NCBI GenBank assembly: GCA_905147135.1
Contig: LR990040.1
Span: forward strand, 22,457,857 to 22,521,856
Source: Blastobasis lacticolella
Lineage: Eukaryota > Arthropoda > Insecta > Lepidoptera > Blastobasidae
Direction of reading: 5' to 3'
DNA length: 64,000 nucleotides
Both the position numbers and the translations under genes were made by a program. Positions within the stretch are counted from its first letter, which is position 1. Each line of letters begins with the position of its first letter. Shown piece after piece: positions 37,325 through 49,200 of this stretch. The notes below the pieces were generated by a model that was given only the letters and a program-made list of their open reading frames with translations, did no database searches and was not told where the DNA came from.

Positions 37325-37614
37325 AACTTTTTAGCGTTAATGTCCCAGTTGTGCTCTTTCGAGGGCCCGGGGTCCGCCTTGACTATAGTGGAGCGACTGC
37401 CATCGGACCTCCATGACCGTGCTACCAGAGGAGCCTGACCTGAATGGATCATGGTTACACATTCAGTCGCCTGAATGTGCAAGTTTCGTCACGATGTTTT
37501 CCCTCACCGTAAGAGCATTGGTTAGGTTTCAACTAATGGACAAAACTCATGGCCGCATAGGATTCGAACCTAGTACCTCTCGCTTACGAGTCGGATACCC
37601 TAACCGCTCGGTCA
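37325..37614 (-). mobile_element. SINE with target-site duplication inside the nest
   Basis: Antisense copy from the tail 'gcgttaatgtcccagttgtg' to the head 'gagtcggataccctaaccgc'. It is flanked by TGTTGCATAAAA at 37312-37323 and 37615-37626, so it is the youngest or one of the youngest layers. Confidence 0.85.
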
Positions 37615-39356
37615 TGTTGCATAAAATACACGGGGGTAAATATTAACATGTTAATACTTGCCCCATACGATTTGTTAACACTTGCCCCAGAGGCAGATGT
37701 ATCACAAAAATATAAATCAAAGAAAAGTACATTTATAATGTGGTTAAATGGAAACAAAATACTATACGAGATGATATTTACTACCATTTAAAATAATTTC
37801 AGTCCCGTTTACGTAAATAATTAAGCAACAAATCAAAAAACAACGAGTTAAATAATGTTCTTTTACGTGACAAAATTCACGCCTCATACATAACCTTGCT
37901 CTGCGGCATGCCATTGGCGACTGATAGGTCGCAACATGTCTGTGGTCATTCACTGACGCCTATAACTGTATGTACCTCAGTCGTTTATGTATAGATTGGC
38001 GGCAATCGGCCTGTTAATACATACCCCCGTTAATACAAGCCCCTGTCTCCCCTACATTAGATGAATAATAACCGATACTCTTAGGGTGAGAGAAAACATC
38101 AAGATGATACCTGCACATTTTAGCGACTGCATGTGTAACCATGATCCAATCCCAATCCCTAAACTTTTTACATGCTAATGTATTTACAGCTAAGATTTTA
38201 AAAATCTTGGTATTTTTTTGGTTATGCTATCAATAATTCAGCGTTACCGGTCTGTCTAGATTAAGTAGCGAACCCATAGTGGGTTGAATCGAGATGGAAA
38301 AATTTGTGATTCGAATATTTCAGCCGCGTCCTTGAACACATCGCCAAAAGCAGCGTTGATAGCCCCCGCAGGAATAGACCTTGACCTTGTGAAGGTCGTT
38401 AGGCGAAAATGCTAGAGGCGGAAGTTTGGACGAGCGATTTGGATGGCTCCAGGGAGGCCTGGAGCCATATATAGGCAGTGTTTGGTTAGCAAAAACTAAT
38501 TAAGACTGCTCCTTACTGTCCATGCCATGTAATTGTTACCAATTTGGAATATTAGATTATTTGTTGTAAATGTTAGCGCACCAAAAACATTTTGTGTCAA
38601 ATTGGTTTGTCAAGCTTCGTAAGCTCATCGCTTTCACTGTTAAAAAGTTATGGGCCAAGCATTTCTAACCTTAATAGGACTAATACTACCAGTGCTGACT
38701 CGACAAGCCATACATTGTGGACAAAAAGTTTGTCTTGGCCTTTCTTTCCAGCCAGCACTTCCGTGCCACTAGATTAGGTATATTTTTATCCATTTCTATT
38801 GCGTAGCATACATTAGTTTTTGTTTTAATCAATTGACCGCCAAGCATTTTTACAATCGCATAAGTGTTTGCTAAGTACCTTTAATCTCATGTACCTACGT
38901 GTTTCAATTATGTGACGTATTTGTATTTTATGTTGAAGATGGTCCTACTATTCGTTTAATCTATACTGCGCCGTGACGGACGTCTAGGTTGTCCATACGG
39001 TGAGTTTGCGAGTTCGGGTCACGCGTCGTTAGGCTGTATTTTACATTACTCGGGCCTAAAAGTCTAGGTTTTCCAGTTCAGAACTTTCCAAGGGTACAAG
39101 GGCACAGAAGGATTGTCACGAACAATTCAAAACTTATTTTGTAATGGCGTGACCTTTACATTTGCTCGTGAATTTTTAAACCCGAAAAGAGGGGTTATAC
39201 CAAAGTTCGAGTGTGTCTGTGGCATCGTAATCCCGAACGGACGGGCCGATTTCGATGCGGTTTTGATTAGAATAGAATATAATATAGTTTATTTCATACT
39301 TCATGCACACACAAACAAATTTGAACTTTTAGAAGCTACATGAATACAAACATTTG

Positions 39357-39611
39357 TAGAGCTCGTCTAATCTAAAATGACGCGCCCCACTATCGCATTA
39401 ACGCACACAAGCAAGTTTAAAATATGGACGCAATACATATACAAATGCCGTTGTAATTGGTCATTCAGTTGCCGGTAAGATTCAAACGTAGGAGAACGCG
39501 TCGTTCATTGGCTCCCACACAGATTAAGTGTCGTTATCAATATTTGCACTCACACATCGAAATCAACTAACTAAGTAGTGGGGCGCGTCATTTTAGACTA
39601 GACGAGCTCTA
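39357..39611. mobile_element. MITE copy B with 35-bp terminal inverted repeats
   Basis: The left end TAGAGCTCGTCTAATCTAAA plus 'atgacgcgccccact' and the right end 'agtggggcgcgtcattttag' plus 'actagacgagctcta' are nearly perfect inverted repeats. It is about 255 bp and matches copy A at 18929-19176 in opposite orientation. No ORF. Confidence 0.85.
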
Positions 39612-39704
39612 TAAAGGTAGATTGAGTAATTAATTTACTATCTGTATACACAGCTACCATTATGGCTATCCTGCATAATGAAGCCTCATGTGTGTACTGC
39701 AGCG

Positions 39705-39780
39705 TAGGCGGACCCCTGGCGATCGCGTGCCGCGCAGGAGCGCAACCGGGACATACCTAACGCCGAGATGATGATGATAT
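39705..39780 (+). mobile_element. SINE tail scrap
   Basis: It reads 'ggcggacccctggcgatcgc', 'cgcaaccgggacatacctaa' and 'cgccgagatgatgatgat', the 3' end of the SINE family. Confidence 0.5.
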
Positions 39781-39924
39781 GTGTGCTGCAACACAAAAAG
39801 GTTATGGCTTAGCGCAGTGTTGTCTGGGATAGCAACACACTTTCCTGTACACCTATCTCCTTACCCGTATTCAGAAATGTTACTATGGGATCTCATTGTG
39901 TGCGCGAACGCAGAGGGTTCCAAC

Positions 39925-40150
39925 AGACAATATTTTTTTTTGTATGTTACTCGGCAGACAAACAAGCAAGCGGGCCACCTGATGGTAAGTGGTCTCCGCC
40001 GCCTATGGACATCAGCAACACCAGGGGAGTCACCAATGCGTTGCCCGCCTCTAAAGAGACCTCTGATATACCTCTTGAACGATCCCATGTCATAGTTCAA
40101 AGGAAATACTGTGGCTGGGAGCTCAACTTGAGTGGCAAGCGGCACCATGT
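39925..40150 (-). mobile_element. LINE C-terminus and 3' end
   Basis: On the minus strand the peptide LPATVFPLNYDMGSFKRYIR continues into GLFRGGQRIG. The 3' UTR with 'gaccacttaccatcaggtgg' and an A-rich end (poly-T at about 39931 on the + strand) follows. Confidence 0.75.
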
Positions 40151-40424
40151 ATCCGTAAATGAACGAAGTAGAATATCATAGAGCCATATTGAACGCACTG
40201 CATTCGCATAGTAGACGAACACGCTACCATTACCTAGACAAGTATTTGATTGTGAATATGGTGTTAAGTGGTGAAGCCATATTAGCAGCCATAAAAGCCA
40301 AACCACGTCGCGGGTTCTTTAAGCAGCTTATAACATGTATACTCATATTGCACTGTATGTTAACAAAGTTTTCTTTTTCGCTTTTGTTTCTTGACTTTGA
40401 GTCGGATATTTTCTTGAACGTTCA

Positions 40425-40530
40425 TCCGTGCAGCCTTAGCATGAGAGACATAACGAATACCTACGATCGAAGCGGCTCGCCTGCGCTGGTTTGGTCACGT
40501 GCTGCGCAAGCCCCAGGGGCCTAACATCAT
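40425..40530 (+). mobile_element. RTE/BovB-like LINE scrap
   Basis: The conceptual peptide IEAARLRWFGHVLRKPQGPN is the conserved 'RLRWFGHVLR' segment of RTE-type elements. Confidence 0.55.
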
Positions 40531-41039
40531 CACACATCTAGAATTCGATATTTTTTCTCGCCATTAGCTAAAATTATTTTCTCAAATACCCTCGACAGTC
40601 ATCTTTTGCCGAAGGTAAATTTCAGTGACGTTTTAGTATAGTTTTATGGCTAGAGACAACGTCGAATTTGAGATGACACAGTACGAGAATCGCTCCTTGG
40701 GGATACTGAGAAGACGTAGATGTCTATACCTGCCTTGTTTTTTTTGTTTTTATAAGGTACACATAAAATATTTACACCTAAACCTACATCTAAAATACCA
40801 AAAATATACACAAATACATATAAAATAGACTAAACTAAAGCCTTATAATAAGTTATAAATATTTTATTTTCTAACTAAACAAAATTCTCATGGCGGCGGC
40901 ATTCCCGCGCTGGGTGGCGATACTTATCCACTGCGCGTAAAAGCCGCCGACACGTGGGTCACCCGTCGCCTCCCTGAGCCTCTTACTAAGCTCCCTAAAG
41001 AGCGTGTATACCTGCCGGTATCAGGAAGGAGATCCTGGG

Positions 41040-41175
41040 TGAGACACAAGCCGTGATGGATTGACATCGCCGAAGCGGATGCGAGAGCCGAGATTACTAC
41101 ATGAGGTTGCCGAAGACCGGGCGCAATGGCGAAGAGAGAGCATGAAAGCGGATCGACTGCTCAGATGATGATTAT
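41040..41175 (+). mobile_element. LINE C-terminal scrap
   Basis: A frame reads EVAEDRAQWRRESMKADRLL, resembling the 'AEDRxxWR' terminus found at the end of RTE ORFs. Tail 'gatgatgattatgat' follows. Possibly the same insertion as 40425-40530. Confidence 0.5.
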
Positions 41176-41280
41176 GATAATTTTTGTGGGAGTGGAGGAA
41201 GGTCAGGAAGGCATGCCTTTTGCAGGAAAAGTCCCCACTGCGCAGTAACGCGCCTTGTTTAATATAGCAGGGATTTATAT

Positions 41281-41490
41281 CACAATAGCCAATTCTGGTT
41301 TAAAAAGTACCACTTCTTAGGCGCTGTCCTAATTGGCAGCGGTCTTGCGACCATACTCGTGCGACGGGCGGTTTTGAGTCCTATTGGTCGGGCAACGTCC
41401 GTCGTACGACCATGGTCGCACGACCATTGTCAATTAGGACCGCGCCTAAGAAGTGGTACTATATGACCCAGAATTGTCTATAGTGATGTA
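41281..41490. mobile_element. Foldback element about 600 bp upstream of gene 2
   Basis: The left arm (agtaccacttcttaggcgct, gtcctaattgg) and the right arm (ccaattgtcaattaggaccg-like, cgcctaagaagtggtact) are inverted over more than 50 bases. Even the centre is partly self-complementary (GTCTTGCGACCAT / ATGGTCGCACGACC). It has no ORF. Confidence 0.75.
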
Positions 41491-41694
41491 AATCACTAAC
41501 ATGGTTGGACAAATTGACTTTGTCGGACGTTTAATTTTGTGTGTAACTTAGAGGAATCAGCTAGTCATAGGAGTCATGTGTCATGTCGGTGACCAATGTG
41601 AATTAAATGCATCTTCTTTGCATATTATAAACAAAGTGGAGTCCCGCCATATGTCCCTTTGTATCTGTGTATGTTCGTTAGATATTAAGGTAGG

Positions 41695-41755
41695 GTAGGG
41701 GTAGGATGCTACGCGAACGAAGTCGCACCGGGCTCACTAGTCTTAAAATAAGTAT
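41695..41755 (+). mobile_element. Helitron-like 3' end fragment
   Basis: The text 'gggtaggggtaggatgctac', 'gcgaacgaagtcgcaccggg' and 'ctcactag' parallels 35395-35460. Only the terminal part is present. Confidence 0.4.
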
Positions 41756-42082
41756 AGTGGTCTTACGTAAGGTCTTACAGTCCTACCATTAGACAAAACT
41801 CACCCAAGATGGATTTAACTCTCTGTAACTCTAACCGCGGATCACCGGATACCGGACTTAGGTATAATAACTATCTAAATTATTTGCGCCACGCACCTAT
41901 CCATCAATAAAGATCGTATACCATTGCTCTTTGACGTAGATATCAGGATAATCGTAGATATAAGTCCAACATTAGATACAAACAAAGAGATATAAGCACG
42001 ACTAAAAGTCACGTCTCGGGAATTAGATTAGTTTTAATTACGTTATCAGTGGCGATTAATATCTAACATTGATTAGAGAGAT

Positions 42083-42207
42083 TATATAATTGGAGCCCGC
42101 CAAAATATACGTGCAGTTTGCAATCGCGGCGCGTACATAAGATTACTTGGATAATTGATATTGCTTGACAGTGAAATAAAAACCTTCATCCGATTTAGGT
42201 TGTAACT
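42083..42207 (+). promoter_or_regulatory. Gene 2 core promoter and 5' UTR
   Basis: TATATAA at 42083-42089 lies 32 bases before an initiator-like GCAGTT (A at 42115). The ATG follows at 42208, giving a 5' UTR of about 93 bases with no intron. Several GATA words and a TTATCA lie upstream (41940-42050). The spacing is what arthropod TATA promoters show; expression is not proven. Confidence 0.6.
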
Positions 42208-42295
42208 ATGGCTGTCAATAGTTACCTTGTAATTTTGATAGCTTGTTTAAGCTATCAAGCGCATTTTTCCAATTCTGCTGCGGTGCTTTCTGATG
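42208..42295 (+). CDS. Gene 2 exon 1: signal peptide
   Basis: The context CTATGG gives the start. It encodes MAVNSYLVILIACLSYQAHF with a hydrophobic core (about residues 6-15) and a likely cleavage after about residue 24. Donor GATG|GTACGT, phase 1. Confidence 0.85.
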
Positions 42296-45200
42296 GTACG
42301 TATTGAGAAACCTTTTGTTAATGTCCCGGTTGTGAGCTTGAGCACGAGGACCCGGGGTCCGCCTTGACCATTATCCAGTATTTTGGCAGATCAGGTCATT
42401 ACAATGGACCGACCATTAGACCTCCGTTATCGTAGCAGGGTAACCTGACCATATTAGATAATGGTTACATTCAGTCGCCTGAATGTGCAGGTTTCATCGC
42501 AATGTTTTCCCCCACCGTAAGAGCATCAGTTAGTATTCAACTAACGTTCATAACTTAGACCTTGAATTGCCCGTGTGCCTATGTTTTTGCTAAGGGTGTA
42601 TTTACAATCAACTTTTTCCGCCTATGTAGATGCTGACGCGCAGAACGCAGGCATCCTGACCTGGGCTAGAGACGCACCAGTCGACATCTTGGTGGGTCCC
42701 GAAGATGCTGTCTACTGCCGAGTGCGGTCGCCCGGCGGCCACACCGTGTTCGAAGACTTCGGCGCTTGCAGGATCTCCGTCGGCAGAGCCACGGAGGAGC
42801 ACACTGGCGTCTGGAGCCTGAATGTGGGCAGACCCGGCCGCGTGCTCACTGAAGACCAGCAGATCCTCGTCTCGGTCGCCGCTGCGGGTACGTGGTCTAC
42901 TAATATTAGAATCAACTGTCCAATCAAATACTAAAATCACGTATAGTGCTAGAGCTTAAATGCATGACCATCTTGAGAATAATATTGCTTTGCACTATAG
43001 TGCAGTTGTTCAACAACAACAACACAGCCCGTAACAGTCCACTGCAGGACTTAGGGCCTCTCCCACGAAAAGGTAGGTTATTGCCATAATCTCCACGCTT
43101 GGCAGTTGGGTTGGAGATCGCAGTGTTTAAATATACAATGAAAATGCTGCTGCCCATTTTCTAGACTACATAGACTCTTGATCTTTTGCCTCGAAAACAT
43201 TAGTAGCCTTGTACGACACCCATAAGTGTAAGGGGTTGGTGCTATTCTACTCTGCCGGACACCACACGGCTAGTGCAGTTGTTACACGGTTTTTATAGCT
43301 ATGTGAATTACATATTCACTTATTACTTAAAATTACCCTGGGGGTAAAGGACGAGTGTTTTGGGCATGAGGGACAGCTAATGCTCCCTTCTTTTAGCAAA
43401 CTGATTTTGGCTAAAAATGCACCAAATACCGTGAAAGGAAAATTAGCGATAGCGGCAAAGGAACTTTTCTTGAAATGGTAATGCACGTATGCTCTTGTAC
43501 TGTCCAATACAAAGCATGAGTCCATTGTCTATTTAAAAAAATCCTTTGCAGCTATGACAACATATTATGCTAGCGAAAACACTCGTCCTAATTGACTGAA
43601 ATTACAGGTCATTTACTAGCTCCAAGAACTCATTCTTGACTCCCAACTCTTATGAATGCAACGAGTTCTTTAAGGCACTAAAGAAACATAAATCTATTTC
43701 CATGAATATATGGTAACTATGATATCCATGGGCGGCGGTGACCACTTAACATCAGGTGGCCCGCTAGCATGTTTGTTTGCCGTATAACATAAAAAAAACT
43801 ATAAATACATTTTGACAACTACACAGGAATATAATTCTAAAGTTGGCAATGCACTGTTGCTCTTGTACTGTACATCTTGTAACACTCACGAAATTGGCTT
43901 CTGTAGATCCCAAACCTGTGGTGACTGTGGTCGTGGACGCACCGAAGCCCGAAGTGATCCTGTCCTGCTCCGTGACAGTCCAGGAGGACGTGACTGGGTG
44001 CAAGTTCCGTGACCCCAGCGGCAGGATCCTGCTGGCTACCGACGGTATCGCCGAGGACGGCTACGAATTCAATGGCGAACAAGTGAAGTTAGTAATTTTT
44101 TTTATTTTTTAGGTACACTACGACAAAATGGACAACCAAAACAAATTTTATTTAAGTACTTAAGCAAAACCAACAGCAATGATTACAATATAAAATAATG
44201 CTGGCAGCACAGAGCCAATTATAGGTTTCCACCGATATAAACTGGATAAACTAATACATACTTAACTAAAAGTTTAATATACCGATCAGTCTATAATACT
44301 ACAATTTTAAATTTGTCGGTTTTATTTAGAACTTATACTATAACTATTATTTAATAGTTGGCCCGGCGTGTCTTCGTGGTGTCCTACACAAATCAATAAT
44401 GTTAACGCCAATTGTATTATTTTTAGTACAATAAATATTTTAAATAATTAAATAAATTTACGAATATCTTTAGGTATTGTTGAAAACCGCATTAATTTCC
44501 GTTGCGTAGATTAAAAGATTTAAGCGTACATAGATGCATAGGTACAGAGGAACAGACGGCGGACAGTGAATTTGTATTATCTTCTCTTTACAGATGTAAT
44601 TCTTGGTTCAGTAGGCTGAGGGAATTCTCCTTCCAAGGCTAAGGCAAATCGAGTTATCCCTAATAGATTGGTTAGTTGGATGGAGCGTCGGTGGCCGAGT
44701 GGTTAAGGTATCCGACTTGTAAGCGACAGGTATTGGGTTCGAATCCCACCGCGGCCATGTATCAATGACTCTTTTCTGAGCTAGATTTTCTAACATTAGT
44801 TAAATGGTAACCGATGCTTTAACAGTGAGGGAAAACATCGTAACGAAACCTGCACATTCAGGCGACTGAATGCGTATCCATGATCCAATCTGGTCAGGTT
44901 CCCCTGGTAGCAGGGTCATGGAGGTCAGATTGCAATCGCTCCACTGTAATTATTTGATCTGCCAAATCCTGGATCATGGTCAAGGTGGACCCCGGGCCCT
45001 CGTGCAAGAGAGCTTCTGTTCTCCTGGTTCTCCGGGACATTAACGCCAAGATGATGAAGATTACTTTTTAGGTTGGTTAGATGGTAGTCGCCGCCCGTAA
45101 AAAGCCGAAACATCACAATATCTATAGGAATGAAAAGGTCCGGTGGGAAGCATACAGACCCTGAGATAGGCCGTTGCTGCATAATTTAGTAACTTAATTC

Positions 45201-46256
45201 CCGGAAATCACGGATCTGTCAATTCACTAGCTAAACTATAAATTAAGGGTCCATGAGTCCACTCCTGCTTGGAAAGACATTTACAACTTTAACTTTTGCT
45301 CTTAAAACTCGTGTTTCTTGTTATCAGGTTGCAATCCGGCCTGCAGAACCACAGATGCGAACTCCGAATCAACAACCCTCAAGTCGAGGAACTCGGATTC
45401 TGGCGTTGTGCCCTGGAAACTCCTAGCGACACTTACTACGGATTCCTCCTCGTTCTCTGCCCCTGGACCATGCAAGACCCCGCCGTCGCCGCCCAAGTCG
45501 TTACAGGTAGATACTTCTTAAGATGTTATGGCGTATTCTTTAAAATAGGAGCAGCTACAAAGTACTTTTCTGTCCAAGGATTTGCAAATCACAGTTTTAT
45601 TACGTAGTTAATACTTGCATTGTTGTGTTCCGTTTTGAAGGATAAGGTAGGTATGGTGAGGCATTTCATCTTAGTCCTCACAGTGACAACGCACCTGTAG
45701 TTCTGCAGTTTTGTTAACTTAACCCGAAATGTTCATACAATTCATATTGTAGACATTACTTACCATGTGGGCTGTCTGCTAGTTTGTGACTGAGTACCAT
45801 ATAAAAAAATTGCGAAATAGTTTACGCTATTGAATTGGACTATTAGCGATATTAATAAATTTTGTGAAATGGTGTGAATTCAAATTTTGTTGGATTAGTA
45901 CCTAGTAATCATTATAGTTTTAGGTACCTAATGAATGACTTTTTTTATAAATTACACACTCATAAGCTTGAAAAAACATAATCAATCTCCGCCGAGCGAA
46001 GTAATCTGCGATAAAGTTTGCTTGATCATAATTAATGACTTAGCAATAATCTTACTAGATTGGCAGGAGATTGAATCGTCGATTGGACTCAAGGAAATGC
46101 GTAAATTAGCCAAAGCCGCTTAAGTCCTTAAGCTCCCTTGTTATTTACATAGTTACTCCTACGAACTTGGTTTTATAAATGCAAATTTCTTCTGGAACCT
46201 TATGTAGGAGTTGTATTGGATTGGTTTGTGCGGCTCAATAGCTCGATAGATAATGG

Positions 46257-46293
<37 letters not shown>

Positions 46294-49200
46294 TTGGCAT
46301 CTTCGGATACGGTTCGGTTCTGCCTAGCCTTATCGTAGTTCTACTTTGTTTGGCAGTATCGGAGGCGGTCCGGTTTTGCCTGACATTGTCGGACATGGTC
46401 TTGCTCTGCCAGCCCTCATCGTTGACGGCGTGGGATGGGTGTGCAACGTATGGTCTGGCTCTGGGGCTGCCAGAATGCCACTGTTTTCTTGCAAATTTCT
46501 TACATCATTCTACTAGACGTTTGAAAGAGATATAAAAAGAAAATTCTGGTCTATGTAAAGGTAGCTAACTCACCAATCTTTTGGTCCTACTTAATAATAA
46601 ACTTTGCTTTTACTTTACAACTGTTCTGTCTGTTACAGAGCCCGTGCTGACCGCTGATCGTGCTTCCGTCACCGCTTTGGAGTTCACCGACAGCGTTACC
46701 ATGTCCTGCTCCGTGCAGGCTCCCATCCGCTACTGCTACTTCAGGAACCGCAGCGGCAGAACCATGAGCGTCGCCCCTGGTGAGATCATCACACAGCTTG
46801 TTACAAGTCTTTTCTGATACATTATTGTTATCTATTTAGCTTTGTTAAATCTTTTACCTAATATTTGCACCATCTGTGAAAAAGTATCTATCCAGTAACC
46901 AGTTTTTATGCTTGAATAACCTACCTGTGGATTACACTTGACATAGTCGGACGCGGTCTGGCTATCCCTGGCATTATCGGACAAAGTCCGGCTGTCCCTG
47001 GCATTGTTGGACGCGGTTCGGCTGGACCTAGCATTGTCGTACGCGGTTCAGCTGGACCTGGCAATGTCGAACGCGGTTCGGCTCTGCCTGGCACGGTCGG
47101 ACGCGATTTGAGAGTCAAAACCGCATGCTGTAGAGCAGAGCTAGTATCTGGTATTGCGATTACACTTCCACTACATAAAGTTACAGAAACTGTTACTTTA
47201 TGGATTCAGATTCAGATACTTTATTGATAACAATAGTTACAGGTCATTTAGTTACATTATCATCATGTCGTAGGTATACAATAAAGTCAGTACAATTTGG
47301 AATAAATAAAATTTACAGAAGTAATTTAAGATTCATGTCGTACCTACTGCATATTGTAGGCCAATAAAAATGTCAATTAAAGTAATTAAATAATAAATGT
47401 CATTACAATAAAATGTCTTAAAAATTATAACAATTTAAAATGTCAAGTGTTACCCAATTAAATAGTAGGATTATGTGTAGACCATTCATTGTGAGATTGT
47501 AAATAATGATATAACTTCACTTGTGCAGGCAACACGGGTGTAGACAACGCCATCGCAGAATACGCTGGAGCTGGATTCGATGCTGGTGAATGCGGCATCA
47601 GGTACTCTTCAATGCAAGTCTCGGATTCGGGTCCCTGGACCTGCCATATCGGCTTCGTCGACTCCTCCATGCCGGAACAGAGGGCCCCCATTACTGTGCA
47701 AATCGACGGTGCGTAAGACTGAAAATTTCTGTAGTTTTTTCTTTTTTATTACTTAGGGAGGCATACTATTAGACAGTCCACCTGATGGGACGCAAGCACT
47801 GTCATCCAGGACATCTACAACATAAGAGGAGTGGATAAGGTAGGCCTATGAGGTACCTGCAGACATGCCCTTTGAAGGACCCCATGTTATAGTGCAAATG
47901 AAAGACTTCGGGTTACATCTTGCATGTGCGGGGTAGAACAGCAAGCGATGTCCATACGTTTGTTGGATGCCATCTAGATGATACATATGGATGAAATCTG
48001 TCCCATCGTCGTCATAGTTTCTCATTCCAGTTCTAGAGTTAGACCTTTTTTAACCAACGACGAAAACGAGGGGTGTTATGAGTTTGACGTGTGTATGTCA
48101 GTGGCAGTGACGTATGTGAAGCCAGTTTAATCGATACGGTTCTTAGCTTTGTTTAATCAAAATCGGTTGAGTAGTTTAGACAAAATTTGAGTATATGTAA
48201 ACTTGGCCGGGGGTTATCCGACTTGTTTTGTCGATTAAGTTATTTACTTACAGATCCAACCGCCTAACTCGAATTAAAAGCAAACGCTTTTACATAAACG
48301 GTCGGGCCCCTGCTCATAGTCCCTCTGGCAAATGGACCATGGATCTTGGATAACCATTTCATAGGCTCAAGCCAACCTTACCTGCTTGTGTTCCCACTGC
48401 TGACTAACGGACCAGGCTCTGACGAGGCTTTTCCCTATCGAGATGTGCAGGTCAGGTGGTAGTAGCCGCACACAAAAAGTCACAACATTTAATGAAAAAG
48501 TGTAATGGAAACGCAAAGTTCTATCACCGCCGCCCTATCTCTATATCCGTATTTCTGGACATAACGTTGCTTCGTCATGCCGTGGACTAGCCAAAGTAGA
48601 AAAGGAAAAAGCAGAAAAGCGATCAATGGCAGGCTATTAGGTTTAGTTAGCCAATGAACAAACAAACTTACGCTGTCAAATTGGTTCCTTCATCTTCTTC
48701 TAGTACATAAAGATTTACAATGACATGTTGTTCACAGAATTCATGGTAGCCAAGCAAGAAGTGAACAACAACGTACTGCAAATTGAGGGCCGCGTGTACT
48801 GGAACAGGCCTTTGGACTACTGCCGCTTCGTACGCATTGATGGACAAGGTACGTGTGCAGCACCCATTTGTTTTAAATTAAAGTAATTGGGATAACAGTG
48901 TGAAATCTTCCAGATATTGTACACCACATCAACAGCTCTCAACAGTCCACAGATGGATTACTGCTTCGTTCACATTAGTAAAGAGTTTTGGCATAATCTC
49001 TCTGCTGGGCAGGCGAGTTTCAGATCGTAGTGATGAAAATATAGAGACTCAATGTAACCAGCGCAATTACAGTCATGAGGAATATCTAGTCCAGTGACAA
49101 CGCATCTGCGGTTCTGCCACTTAAATGCATGAATCGTAGATGTTATGATCGACAGTTACCGCTTACCATCAGCTCGGCGGGCTATCTGAACGTTTGTCAG

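Larger units (their letters stand above)
36770..38052. mobile_element. TA-flanked inverted-repeat element
   Basis: Its terminal repeats are GGGGAGACAGGGGC (36770-36783) and GCCCCTGTCTCCCC (38039-38052), with similarity to about 26 bases, and TA at both borders. The motif 'ggggtaagtattaac' and its reverse recur near both ends (about 36962-37015, 37630-37694, 38012-38043). No transposase is seen. A TA target suggests Tc1/mariner-type mobilisation (inference). Confidence 0.8.
36663..38160 (+). mobile_element. SINE split by a nested transposon stack
   Basis: The SINE head and start (36663-36769: 'ggtggccgagtggttgcggt', GGTTCGAATCC) resume at 38053 with 'tacattagatgaataataac' and continue to 'aaccatgatccaatcc' near 38155. 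Between them lies a TA-flanked element (36770-38052) that itself received two SINE insertions. Confidence 0.85.
32323..42082. other. Spacer between the two genes
   Basis: No convincing host exon is visible. It contains LINE scraps (32465-32700, 34673-34775, 35765-36055, 39925-40150, 40425-40530, 41040-41175), SINEs (33741-33977 and inside 36663-38160), a nested TA-flanked element (36770-38052), Helitron-like ends (35395-35460, 41695-41755), a MITE (39357-39611) and a foldback element (41281-41490). Stretches 32700-33740, 33980-34670 and 38160-39350 are AT-rich and unassigned; 32323-34860 may include the peroxidase 3' UTR. Confidence 0.6.

Noticed and set aside
42608..42940. 110-residue antisense frame over gene 2 exon 2
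   Set aside because: It is a shadow of the sense exon, which has splice sites and domain pattern.
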